A program made the position numbers and the translations under genes. Under the pieces are notes generated by a model. That model ran no database searches, was not told the origin of the DNA, and saw nothing but the letters and a program-made list of their open reading frames with translations. Positions 1 through 7,915 of a DNA stretch of 64,000 nt are shown in pieces (the first letter of the stretch is position 1; each line of letters begins with the position of its first letter). Origin of the DNA: Bremerella volcania (lineage in GTDB: Bacteria; Planctomycetota; Planctomycetia; Pirellulales; Pirellulaceae); NCBI RefSeq assembly GCF_007748115.1, contig NZ_CP036289.1, forward strand, positions 2,728,001-2,792,000, read 5' to 3'.

Positions 1-827
1 AGGATTTCTTCCTCGGTGATCACCCCGTGGTATTCTTCCCCCCGCGGGCAGATCATGACTGCGTTGATCTGCTGCTCGTACATCGTCGCGGCAGCATGAC
101 CCAAGGTGCACGTTCGTTGCAGGCAACTGGTCGTTTTCAACAAGTCGATCGCTTTGTACGATTTGCCGGTCTGCCCGTCGAACAGTGATCGAGCCATTTG
201 CCGACAACAGTCGCGGCGGAGATCCCGGTTCGTGATGACCCCCAGCGGACAATCGCCTTGGACGACCAAGACGTACGAGAGGCCCTTTTCTAGGAACATT
301 CTGCGGACGTCGTCGATCGGGGTATTGCTTTCTACAAGCTGAGGTTCACTGTCGTATGCCTGCTGGATGGCCATATCGTGTACGACATGCGAACTGTAAG
401 CAAACTCACGAGTGAAGTCGGTCGTCGTTACGATTCCCGATAGAACGCCATCTTTGGTAACCGGCAAACAGTGGATGCCCCGCTCAAGGATCCGGGCTAA
501 AGCCTCTCGAGGGCTGCCCGAATAGTCGATCGTTTCTACGTTTCGCTTCATGAAACTGCTGATGGGTACCTGGTAGTTTTTGCGGCACTGTTCCAGGGAT
601 ACATTGGCAATGTAACGCTCGGTGGCAGCCTGGATGATGTCTTGATCCGATACGATTCCGACGACGCGCTGCTGATCGTCGACAACCGGCCAATGATGAA
701 AGCCGGTGCTGTAGAGCCGCTCGAGGAGTTCGTCGAGCATAACGTCTTCGTGAACGCTAATCGGATTAAACGTGACCAGCGTTTCCATGCCCCGTGCCAA
801 GAACGAATGACTAACGACCATGTCCAT
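1..827 (-). CDS. CBS-domain protein, four tandem CBS motifs (3' end off window)
   Basis: Translating the minus strand from ATG at 827 gives an open frame of at least 275 codons that runs off the left edge, so the C-terminus is missing. Four CBS units are visible: about residues 15-66 (ending GIVSDQDII), 88-137 (GIVTTTDF), 156-203 (LGVITNRDL) and 226 onward (GVITEEE). Two CBS pairs make two Bateman modules, which in known families bind adenine nucleotides or S-adenosyl ligands and regulate an attached or partner protein. No catalytic domain is visible in the part present, so this is either a stand-alone CBS regulator or the N-terminus of a larger protein. A second in-frame ATG lies two codons downstream at 821. 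No strong Shine-Dalgarno sequence precedes either. The CBS identification is secure; the function is unknown. Confidence 0.85.
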   Translation of the reverse strand, partial: MDMVVSHSFLARGMETLVTFNPISVHEDVMLDELLERLYSTGFHHWPVVDDQQRVVGIVSDQDIIQAATERYIANVSLEQCRKNYQVPISSFMKRNVETIDYSGSPREALARILERGIHCLPVTKDGVLSGIVTTTDFTREFAYSSHVVHDMAIQQAYDSEPQLVESNTPIDDVRRMFLEKGLSYVLVVQGDCPLGVITNRDLRRDCCRQMARSLFDGQTGKSYKAIDLLKTTSCLQRTCTLGHAAATMYEQQINAVMICPRGEEYHGVITEEEI

Positions 828-1205
828 TTCTGTCCCGAAAGGTATGCGCGTGTGGTAATTCTCAACTTTTGAAACTTACTGCTTTACCCGTGCTTTCATC
901 GGCACTTTGTCTGTTAGATGAGGCCAATTCTGGGGGGGAAATGTCGGTTGGTGCCGGTTGTAACGAAGATGCATCCCTCTGGCAGGGAATCCGTTGTGGA
1001 TGCCCGAGAGTTACGGCAGGACTAAAGTCCGCCAACGCGTGATATCACGAAGCGTGCGCGAAGCGCATCGCACCCATATCTACAGCGAACCAAGAAAACG
1101 TTTCGGCAGCGATCCATGGATGTAGAGTCCACTGACCCCTGCCGAAGACGAAGTTCTTCATACTACTGGATTACCCGAAGAATGACCTCACAGGCAACCT
1201 TCGGA
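828..1205. other. Intergenic region, nothing recognised
   Basis: This region of about 380 bases lies between the start of the CBS gene and the end of the esterase gene. I see no convincing ORF, tRNA or repeat of the two dispersed families. It should contain the promoter of the CBS gene and the 3' untranslated region of the esterase gene. Confidence 0.5.
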
Positions 1206-2096
1206 TTACTTCTTCGCGTCGATCATGCCGCGGTTTTTCAGCCACAGATAGCACAGATTGCCCCACTCGGAAGTGCCAGGGATCGACTTGGCCAGGCCCA
1301 CGCCGTGACGCCCTTTCTCGAAGACGTGCATCTCGGCCGGGACTTTGTTCTTAATCAAAGCCAGGTAGAAGACGACACTGTTTTCCGGTGGCACGCCGGT
1401 GTCTTCGGTGGTGTGAAAGAGGAACGTCGGCGGCGTGTCGGAAGTGACCTGCAGTTCGCTCGACATCGACTGGACCAACTCTTTGTCAGCATCGTCACCC
1501 AACAGGTTGCGCTGCGAGCCCTTGTGCGTGTACGGCTGATCGAACGCGATCACTGGGTAGCACAGAATGGCAAAGTCAGGTCGGCAACTGACGCGGTCGA
1601 TCGGGTCTTTCGCATCGGGGTTGCCTGCGTCGAAGTGAGTTGCTGCGGACGATGCCAGGTGACCGCCGGCTGAAAAGCCCTGGATGCCGATACGGTTAGG
1701 ATCGACGCCATATTCTTCGGCCCGGGCACGCACGGTGCGGATGGCCCGTTGGGCGTCTTGCAGCGGAATGGGGTGCTTGTAGCCGCGGCCCGAGTGACGA
1801 TATTCCAGCACGAACGCGGCCACGCCACGGTCGTTCCAGAAGTCCGCGATATCGACCCCTTCGTGCCCAACCGCCAAATGGCCGTAGCCGCCCCCAGGAA
1901 AGACAACCACCGCGCAGCCGGTATTGATCTCGGAGGCTGGCAGGTAGGTGGTCAGCGTGGGGATGTCCTTTTCTTCGGTTCCCTTGGCACCAGGGGCACC
2001 ATCTTTCCACAGCGGGGCCTTCTTACCTTCGGCGGCCCAAACGGCTGAGGAAGAGAGGAACAACACAAGGCAGCACGACGCTAGATTCTTCAGCAT
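1206..2096 (-). CDS. Secreted alpha/beta hydrolase (esterase/lipase, acetyl-xylan-esterase-like)
   Basis: A 296-residue alpha/beta hydrolase with an N-terminal signal peptide (hydrophobic residues 8-20, cleavage probably after AVWAA), so it is exported. The oxyanion-hole region FPGGGYGHL is at 66-74, the nucleophile elbow GFSAGGH has Ser142, and the likely acid and base are Asp232 (TEDTGVP) and His264 (GRHGVG). This arrangement belongs to the BD-FAE/acetyl-xylan esterase group acting on acylated sugars or small esters. The exact substrate cannot be read from sequence. I chose ATG at 2096; the longer frame begins with GTG at 2108, which would add four residues before the signal peptide. The gene stands alone and is divergent from the DUF3500 gene. 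Planctomycetes carry many such exported esterases for algal polysaccharide breakdown (general knowledge of the group). Confidence 0.88.
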   Translation of the reverse strand: MLKNLASCCLVLFLSSSAVWAAEGKKAPLWKDGAPGAKGTEEKDIPTLTTYLPASEINTGCAVVVFPGGGYGHLAVGHEGVDIADFWNDRGVAAFVLEYRHSGRGYKHPIPLQDAQRAIRTVRARAEEYGVDPNRIGIQGFSAGGHLASSAATHFDAGNPDAKDPIDRVSCRPDFAILCYPVIAFDQPYTHKGSQRNLLGDDADKELVQSMSSELQVTSDTPPTFLFHTTEDTGVPPENSVVFYLALIKNKVPAEMHVFEKGRHGVGLAKSIPGTSEWGNLCYLWLKNRGMIDAKK

Positions 2097-2272
2097 GATG
2101 GTCTCCACAGGTGAAATCGGTGAGGCAGGGGCCGAGTTTGGCAGGTTTGGCGGTCAAGCGGGATGCAATTCGCCACGGCTCATGGTAATTTATATTACTC
2201 CGAAACAATAGTTTCGCTTGATGACCTGTCCGTTATCCTCCCCCCCGACCCTCCTCTACCAAAGGACTCGCT

Positions 2273-3307
2273 GTGCGAAAAAGTCTGCTTGCCGTAACCT
2301 CTGTGGTTCTCGCATTGGCCACCGTGACCTCCGCTTACACGTTTTATCGCCTGGCCGGGACCGGCGAGAAAATGACCTCCGCCGCAGGGGCCCTGGTCGA
2401 GTCGCTCGATGCGGAGCAGAAGAAAGTGATGCTCTATCCGTACGATAGCGAGCAACGCCTCGGCTGGCACTTCATCCCCAAGGACCAGCGCAAGGGCCTG
2501 CAGATGAAGCACATGACCGAAGATCAACGCAAGATGACGCACGCCTTGCTGCAGTCCGCGCTCAGCGAAGTCGGTTACAACAAAACCACCGAAATCATCT
2601 CCCTGGAAGCCCTGCTGAAGCACATTCAGACGAAGGGCCCGATTCGGGATACCGAGCGATACTACGTGACCATCTTCGGCGAGCCGAAGGCCGATAGCCG
2701 TTGGGGCCTGAGTTTCGAAGGGCACCACCTCTCGCTCAACTTCGTCGTCGAAGGAGACAAGGTCGTTTCGTCGACGCCGCAGTTCTTCGCCACCAACCCG
2801 GCTGAAGTCAAAGAGCAAGTCCTCGAAGGTTACCCCAAGGGGATGGAAGTGCTGAAGGCCGAAGAAGAAGTTGCCTTTACGCTGGTGAACTCGCTGGCCA
2901 AGGAACAGCTCGAAAAGGCCGTGATCGCCGAGAAGTGCCCCGCCGAGATCCGCAACGCCGGCCAGCCGCACCCGCCGCAAACGGCTGCCGAAGGGATTGC
3001 CTGGAGCAACTTGAACGCCGATCAAAAGGCCACGCTGAAGAAGCTGATCGAAACGTACGTCTCGGCCATGCCACAGGACGTAGCCGCCAAGCGCTACGCC
3101 GATCTGGAAGCCGCTGGCTGGGACGGCATTCACTTTGCCTGGGCGGGTGGTTTCAAGGATGGCATTCCGCATTACTATCGTGTTCAAGGCGAAACGTTTC
3201 TGATTGAATTCGTCAACGCTCAGCCGGACGTCTCAGGCAACCCGGCCAATCACATTCACTGCGTATGGCGTGACATGCGAGGCGACTTCGCTTTGTCGGC
3301 GAAGTAA
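2273..3307 (+). CDS. DUF3500-family exported protein
   Basis: A 344-residue protein with an uncleaved or cleaved N-terminal hydrophobic segment (residues 5-24), then a single DUF3500-like domain. Recognisable parts are LGWHFIPKDQRKG near residue 63, the helical stretch with MTHALLQSALSE, and the segment RYYVTIFGEP followed by WGLSFEGHHLSLNF. The C-terminus has HIHCVWRDMRGDFA. The start is GTG at 2273, supported by AAAGGA seven bases upstream. DUF3500 proteins have no established reaction; the paired histidine-rich segments could bind a metal, but that is inference. It is followed after 33-36 bases by the LOG-family gene on the same strand, so the two may be co-transcribed. Its role is unknown. 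Confidence 0.85.
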   Translation: MRKSLLAVTSVVLALATVTSAYTFYRLAGTGEKMTSAAGALVESLDAEQKKVMLYPYDSEQRLGWHFIPKDQRKGLQMKHMTEDQRKMTHALLQSALSEVGYNKTTEIISLEALLKHIQTKGPIRDTERYYVTIFGEPKADSRWGLSFEGHHLSLNFVVEGDKVVSSTPQFFATNPAEVKEQVLEGYPKGMEVLKAEEEVAFTLVNSLAKEQLEKAVIAEKCPAEIRNAGQPHPPQTAAEGIAWSNLNADQKATLKKLIETYVSAMPQDVAAKRYADLEAAGWDGIHFAWAGGFKDGIPHYYRVQGETFLIEFVNAQPDVSGNPANHIHCVWRDMRGDFALSAK

Positions 3308-3340
3308 CGCGTCGTTGGTCATTCCATCCGAACGGAATTG

Positions 3341-3925
3341 ATGATGGAAAGTTTGTGTGTCTTTTGCGGGTCGGCATCCGGAAGCCGGCCTGTCTATGCT
3401 CAAGCCGCCAGCCAACTGGGCCGCATGATGGCCGAGCGCAAGATCAAACTGATCTACGGCGGCGGTAAAGTTGGCATGATGGGCGCGCTGGCCGATTCCG
3501 TCCTTGAGGCCGGCGGCGAAGTGATCGGCGTAATCCCCGGGGCCCTCGTCGAGCGAGAACTGGCCCACCACGGCGTGACCGACCTGATCGTCGTCGACTC
3601 GATGCACCAGCGCAAAGCGAAGATGTCGGACTTGTCCGACGGCTTCCTCGCCCTCCCAGGCGGGTACGGCACGCTGGAAGAACTGTTTGAGGTGATCACC
3701 TGGGCTCAGCTTGGCTTTCACAGCAAGCCATGCGGACTGTTAAACATCGAAGGCTTCTTCGATCCTCTGCTGGCCATGCTCGACCAGGCCACCGACCAAC
3801 AGTTCATGTCTGCCGACTGTCGCGGCCTGCTGCTGACCTCCGACGATCCCGCGGAGGCGCTACAACAACTCATCGCCGCCCACCCGCACGAACAACCGCG
3901 GTGGATTGATCGGTCGGAGACGTGA
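3341..3925 (+). CDS. LOG-family cytokinin-type nucleoside-5'-monophosphate phosphoribohydrolase
   Basis: A 194-residue Rossmann-like protein of the LOG/TIGR00730 family. The N-terminal FCGSASGSRP, then YGGGKVGMMGALAD (nucleotide-phosphate binding), and the signature PGGYGTLEELFEV with its catalytic Arg/Glu surroundings are all present, and the length is standard for the family. Known members split N6-substituted or plain nucleoside monophosphates into base and ribose 5-phosphate. In bacteria they act in purine salvage or clean-up. There are two adjacent ATG codons (3341 and 3344) after a GGA at 3334-3336; either could be used. The stop overlaps the GTG of the next frame, so the zeta-toxin-like gene is probably translated from the same message. 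Confidence 0.9.
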   Translation: MMESLCVFCGSASGSRPVYAQAASQLGRMMAERKIKLIYGGGKVGMMGALADSVLEAGGEVIGVIPGALVERELAHHGVTDLIVVDSMHQRKAKMSDLSDGFLALPGGYGTLEELFEVITWAQLGFHSKPCGLLNIEGFFDPLLAMLDQATDQQFMSADCRGLLLTSDDPAEALQQLIAAHPHEQPRWIDRSET

Positions 3926-3927
3926 GG

Positions 3928-4506
3928 ATGGCGCCAACCGTCTACGTAATCGCAGGCCCAAACGGAGCCGGCAAGACCACGTTCGCCTCGAAGTTCCTGC
4001 CTGACTTCGTCCACTGCAAAGAGTTCCTCAACGCCGACCTGATCGCCGCCGGTCTTTCACCGTTCGATCCAGAATCGCAGAGTGTGGCGGCAGGGAAGAT
4101 CATGCTTCAACGGATGGATGAGCTGACGAGTAAAAGAGAAAATTTCAGCTTCGAGAGCACCCTCTCTGGGCGTGGCTATATTAAGAAGTTTGATTCTCTC
4201 CGAGAGCGGGGCTATGAAATCGAAATCTTTTTCTTGTGGTTGCCAAGCGAAGATGAAGCCGTAGAACGAGTTGCCAATCGTGTTCAACAAGGCGGGCACA
4301 ATATTCCTGAACCAGTTATCCGTCGAAGGTATAATTCGGGAATACGAAACTTTTGGATGGCTTATCGACAAATCGCGGACAGATGGCATTTGTATGACAA
4401 CTCCGGCGTCCCCCCATATCGTATTGCCAGATCAGTGGCGGGGAAGTTACAAGTAATTCAGCAAGCACCCTACGGCAAGTTTGAGCAATTCGCGGAGGGC
4501 ATTTGA
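3928..4506 (+). CDS. Zeta-toxin-family P-loop kinase
   Basis: A 192-residue protein with a P-loop at its N-terminus (AGPNGAGKTTFA, about residues 9-20), the segment FLNADLIAAGLSPF, and FSFESTLSGRGYIKKF, which matches the zeta-toxin/UNAG-kinase-like fold. A second conserved block is LPSEDEAVERVANRVQQGGH, followed by RRRYNSGIRNFW. Zeta toxins phosphorylate UDP-N-acetylglucosamine; chromosomal homologues of this shorter type are widespread and not all are toxic. ATG 3928 lies eight bases after GGAG and is preferred over GTG 3922, although both are possible. The stop overlaps the start of a 71-residue ORF (TGATG), so the two are translationally coupled. Whether this is a real toxin-antitoxin pair is inference. 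Confidence 0.85.
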   Translation: MAPTVYVIAGPNGAGKTTFASKFLPDFVHCKEFLNADLIAAGLSPFDPESQSVAAGKIMLQRMDELTSKRENFSFESTLSGRGYIKKFDSLRERGYEIEIFFLWLPSEDEAVERVANRVQQGGHNIPEPVIRRRYNSGIRNFWMAYRQIADRWHLYDNSGVPPYRIARSVAGKLQVIQQAPYGKFEQFAEGI

Positions 4507-4721
4507 TGATCGAGAAAACAAGTGACATTTCGGAACTCGCGGATGCTGCTTTCAGGGCTGCCTCACTCGATGTCATCGAAACATGCAAACGAACAAAGAC
4601 GCCGCTTCTGACACGTATCGATGGCGTTCCCATGTCGATCCCGTACGATCAAATCGAAAAGTACATCGACGTAGAAGCCCTGCGAAAGCAAGTCGAACAA
4701 GAACGCCCCGAGAAACAATAA
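4506..4721 (+). CDS. Small protein coupled to the zeta-toxin-like kinase (possible antitoxin)
   Basis: A 71-residue ORF that starts at the ATG inside the TGATG overlap with the kinase gene and has GGAGG seven bases upstream. Both points favour real translation. The protein is predicted mostly helical (AADAAFRAASLDV-like N-terminus) with a mid-segment TPLLTRIDGVPMSIPYD and a charged C-terminus rich in Glu/Gln/Lys. No DNA-binding motif is obvious. Small proteins immediately after chromosomal zeta-like kinases often behave as their partner, but I cannot assign this one to a named antitoxin family. In classical epsilon-zeta modules the antitoxin precedes the toxin, so the order here is reversed. 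Confidence 0.65.
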   Translation: MIEKTSDISELADAAFRAASLDVIETCKRTKTPLLTRIDGVPMSIPYDQIEKYIDVEALRKQVEQERPEKQ

Positions 4722-4731
4722 TCCCGTAGGG

Positions 4732-7578
4732 TTAACGCACCAGCGTCAAACCGGTCGGCAGGCTCTCTCCGAAGATCTGCGACTGTTCTTCTTCATCCAG
4801 CTGACCCCCTTCCCGCACGATGCGGACCCAGTGCTCGGTTGCTTTCTGCTTCTCGAGCCACGCGGCGGCTTCGTCGCGGGCACCTTCGGCCAGGTCGCGG
4901 TAGCGGTCGTCGGTCCGGCGGGCTAGTTGCATCACGGCCAGTAGGTCGGCTCGGTCGGTCGTCTTCTGCGTGGTGATCGCTTTGAGCCACTGGGCGGCGA
5001 TCTCTTTCGGGACCAGCGTATTGAGCGGCCCGTATACCGGCGTGCGGGTTCCCAGTCGGCCGATCGTCCAGGCCATCGCTCCGCGGGCCGGTTCCAGTTT
5101 CTTCTTGCCCAACAGGTCGACCAGCATGCGGCCGATCTCGGTTTTCTCTTGGGCTCCCAAAAGTTCCAAGCTTCCCAGCAGACGCCACGCTTCGATCGCT
5201 TGTTGCGGAGTGAACGTCGCGGCGGCTGTGGTTCCGCCGCCACCGCTGGTCATGCGCTTGTGCATCGCGCGGGTCGCGACCAGAAGTGGTTCGGCGATCG
5301 CTAGCTGCTGTCCTCGATTGAGCCCCCCGGCAATCCGTCGCCATAGAATCAGCGACTGATTGCGGCAGTTATCGTCGTTGTGCAGCACCTTGCCTTGCAG
5401 TAGCTTCCACGTCTCGGAGACTCGCCAGTCGTCGAGCGCCAGGCCATACCCAGGCCGCAAGCAGTAGCCTGTGAGATTCAGCCAGCGCGACTCGTGCGTG
5501 GGACTTTTGCCGCGGCCGGACTCCAGGTCCATCAGGTGTTCCCACATTCGCCGCAGCAGCGAAGTCGGCCACTCGTCGCGGCCCATCCCCAAAGCCGCAT
5601 CCAAATCTTTGATCAACGGCTGCGGCTTGCGGGTTGCCTCGTTGCCGAACGTTTCATTGAGTACCTGAGCCGCGTCGTTCCATAGCGACTCATCGAGCAT
5701 CCCTTCCGCTTCCTTAGCCGACTGGTGCGCGGCGACGTCGGTTTGCGTGGCGCTACGAATGTCGAACTGCAGTCGCCAGGTGCGATCGCTATCGACCTGG
5801 GCGCACCATAGTTCGATGGTGCCGATCTCGGTCAGCTTGGCGTGCAGATGCACGGGGATCGTTTCCGCTTCGGCGCGTCGCCGTGCCCGCAGCACGGTAC
5901 GGATCGGCGGCAAGGCTTTGATCTGCTGCGGATCGATCGGAACCAGTTGTCCTGGCTCGTCGATCAGGCGCGTGCTGGAAATGAACAGTGGAAACTCGAC
6001 CGGCTCCGACACGCGCAGCTGAAAGGTCAGATCAAGGTCGATCTCTTGCCCTGGCTCAGTCGTCGCCGGAAGCAAGCACATCGCGTCCAGCGAGCCGTCG
6101 CTGCCGATCCCAATGTAATAGGTGCGGGCCAGGTTGGCGGTGATCTTCACGCCTGTGCCGCGGCGGACCTGGCCGTAGTAGGTCGCTCCGCGCGAGACGG
6201 CCAGGTCGAGATGATGGTTCTCCAGCAGCACCGGCTGCCAATTGGCGTCGTCCTTCGCGAACCAACGAGTCAGTACGTCCAGCAGACGCTGCTTGAGGAC
6301 AGGCGATTCGAAGAAGCCACCATTGAACAAAACGAGATCGGGACGAACCGCTCCACTCGCGTGGCGGTTTTCTTCTTCGATCACCTCATTGTGCGTTCGC
6401 AGGAAGTGCGCCAGCCAGCGGGTGATGGCCGCGTCGGGGGCATACGGCAAGCCAAATTCCTGAAAGCCAGAGGTCCGCGTATCAGGCACGTCGGTCAATT
6501 CACAATCGGGCAGGAAGCCTTCGACCAGCACCTGGTGGACTTCGGCTCGCGTGACCTCGCACTGCAGCGCACCGCCGATCAGTTTGGAACCGAGCGCCGG
6601 CAAGCTTATCGTCTGCGACTCCGGGGCGTCGGGTCCGAGAAAGGCCTCTTTAATCTGACGGCAGCGACGCACCAGGATCGACCAGCGATCGGCCGGCAGT
6701 TTGTCCTTGGGTGAGAGCTTTTGCTCCAGATGATGGGCCAGCGCCAGGTCGAGGTTATCGCCGCCGAGGATCAAATGCTCGCCAACCGCCACGCGATGGA
6801 ACTGCACCAGGTTCTCTTCGCCGGCCCGGGCACGGATCAATGTGAAGTCGCTCGTGCCGCCGCCGATGTCGCACACCAGGATCGTCTGCCCTGGCGTTAC
6901 GTGCTGCTGCCAACTGTCGGCATGCTTGGCCAGCCAGTCGTAGAACGCGGCTTGCGGTTCCTCGATGAGAACCACTCGGTTGAGCCCTGCCTGCCTGGCC
7001 GCTTCGACGGTCAGCTCGCGGGCAATTTCATCGAACGAAGCCGGCAACGTCAGCACGATGTCTTGCTCTTCGAGCGGCTCGGATTTGAACCGATGGTTCC
7101 ATGCCCGCCGCACGTGCTGCAAATAGCGGCTACTCACTTCGACGGGCGAAAGCTTCTCGACGTCGGCGGTGCCGTGCCAGGGAAGCAGCGCCGCCGTGCG
7201 ATCGACGCCGGAGTGCGAGAGCCAACTCTTGGCCGAGTTGATCATCCGGCCAGGGACGCTGGTACCGTGATCGCGGGCAAAGCTGCCGACCGCGGTCGTC
7301 TCGTCCGACTTGCTCCACGGCAAGCGAAGTGCATCCTGGGCGAACTCCCCTTGGGCCGCTTGATAGTGAAACGACGGCAGCGTCGTGCGTGCTTCGATCT
7401 GGCCCGGGGCAATGACCTGCGGGACGGCGAAGGTCTCGATCTTCGCGCCTTCGGTCTGCGTATCGAGGAACGTCACGGCCGAGTTGGTCGTGCCCAGGTC
7501 GATGCCAACGAGATAGCGGCTGGGAAGTTCCTCTTCGTCGCCGGGCCGCTGGGCGGAAGTTGCTTTGACGATTGACAT
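4732..7578 (-). CDS. Hsp70-like ATPase with C-terminal DUF3731-type extension
   Basis: A 948-residue protein. The N-terminal half is an Hsp70/DnaK nucleotide-binding domain: phosphate-1 motif LVGIDLGTTNSAV near residues 23-35, phosphate-2 motif VCDIGGGTSDFTLI near 230, and the adenosine-side motif FNGGFFESP near 420. A short beta-rich substrate-binding-like region follows. From about residue 590 the usual DnaK lid is replaced by a long helical region (LTGYCLRPGYGL, WRLLGSLELL) that matches the DUF3731 family of Hsp70-related proteins. ATG 7578 is chosen because the GIDLGTTNS motif follows at normal distance; the longer frame reads through a repeat. It is the third gene of a DUF2760-Hsp70-Hsp70 set, but is separated from the second by repeats and an IS element. 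The chaperone-like role is inference. Confidence 0.9.
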   Translation of the reverse strand: MSIVKATSAQRPGDEEELPSRYLVGIDLGTTNSAVTFLDTQTEGAKIETFAVPQVIAPGQIEARTTLPSFHYQAAQGEFAQDALRLPWSKSDETTAVGSFARDHGTSVPGRMINSAKSWLSHSGVDRTAALLPWHGTADVEKLSPVEVSSRYLQHVRRAWNHRFKSEPLEEQDIVLTLPASFDEIARELTVEAARQAGLNRVVLIEEPQAAFYDWLAKHADSWQQHVTPGQTILVCDIGGGTSDFTLIRARAGEENLVQFHRVAVGEHLILGGDNLDLALAHHLEQKLSPKDKLPADRWSILVRRCRQIKEAFLGPDAPESQTISLPALGSKLIGGALQCEVTRAEVHQVLVEGFLPDCELTDVPDTRTSGFQEFGLPYAPDAAITRWLAHFLRTHNEVIEEENRHASGAVRPDLVLFNGGFFESPVLKQRLLDVLTRWFAKDDANWQPVLLENHHLDLAVSRGATYYGQVRRGTGVKITANLARTYYIGIGSDGSLDAMCLLPATTEPGQEIDLDLTFQLRVSEPVEFPLFISSTRLIDEPGQLVPIDPQQIKALPPIRTVLRARRRAEAETIPVHLHAKLTEIGTIELWCAQVDSDRTWRLQFDIRSATQTDVAAHQSAKEAEGMLDESLWNDAAQVLNETFGNEATRKPQPLIKDLDAALGMGRDEWPTSLLRRMWEHLMDLESGRGKSPTHESRWLNLTGYCLRPGYGLALDDWRVSETWKLLQGKVLHNDDNCRNQSLILWRRIAGGLNRGQQLAIAEPLLVATRAMHKRMTSGGGGTTAAATFTPQQAIEAWRLLGSLELLGAQEKTEIGRMLVDLLGKKKLEPARGAMAWTIGRLGTRTPVYGPLNTLVPKEIAAQWLKAITTQKTTDRADLLAVMQLARRTDDRYRDLAEGARDEAAAWLEKQKATEHWVRIVREGGQLDEEEQSQIFGESLPTGLTLVR

Positions 7579-7599
7579 GGTGAGAGTGATTTCTTGATT

Positions 7600-7686
7600 T
7601 GCCACAGAGTGCACAGAGTGCACAGAGAGCACGGAGGGAAGAGTTTTTTGACCAGGGATTACACGGATGAACACGGATAAGAAAGA
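7600..7686. repeat. Family A dispersed palindrome, left arm (copy 1)
   Basis: This arm reads GCCACAGAGTGCACAGAG, then a CACGGAGGGAAGAG block, then GGATTACACGGATGAACACG and GATAAGAAAGA. Its inverted partner lies at 9224-9305, beyond the inserted IS element. The same arm sequence occurs at three other loci in this window (17174, 29863, 45734). Confidence 0.9.
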
Positions 7687-7695
7687 CTTATTTGG

Positions 7696-7836
7696 CCCAG
7701 AGAGTCATCTCTGGGTGGCCGCAGGCCACAAGCGGCTAATACATGTGGCCTGAACCTAATAGATTGTTTCTATTCTGAGTCACGTCCATTCATGAGCCGC
7801 TTGTCGGCTAAAGCCGACCCAGAGATAGCTCTCTGG
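7696..7836. repeat. Inner palindrome nested inside family A copy 1
   Basis: Two inverted arms of about 46 bases (7697-7745 and 7791-7836) share CAGAGAG..ATCTCTGGGT, then a small GGC/GCC hairpin, then ACAAGCGGCT and CATG. Each arm contains its own small hairpin (CCCAGAGAG with CTCTGGG). The loop between the arms is about 45 bases and looks non-coding. The right arm ends at the left boundary of the IS element. Confidence 0.85.
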
Positions 7837-7852
7837 ATAGGGATGAAGACCC

Positions 7853-7908
7853 GTTGCTCCTAGGGTTTACTACGAGTGTGTTAGTAACCCATAAACCCAA
7901 AAGGAGCA
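7853..7908 (+). promoter_or_regulatory. Hairpin in the leader of the IS110 transposase
   Basis: GTTGCTCCTAGGGTTTA (from 7853) pairs with TAAACCCAAAAGGAGCAAC ending near 7908, with two unpaired A residues and a loop of about 20 bases. The AGGAG in the right arm is also the Shine-Dalgarno of the transposase, so the stem can hide the ribosome-binding site. A role in limiting transposase translation is inference. Confidence 0.6.
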
Positions 7909-7915
7909 ACGAGCG

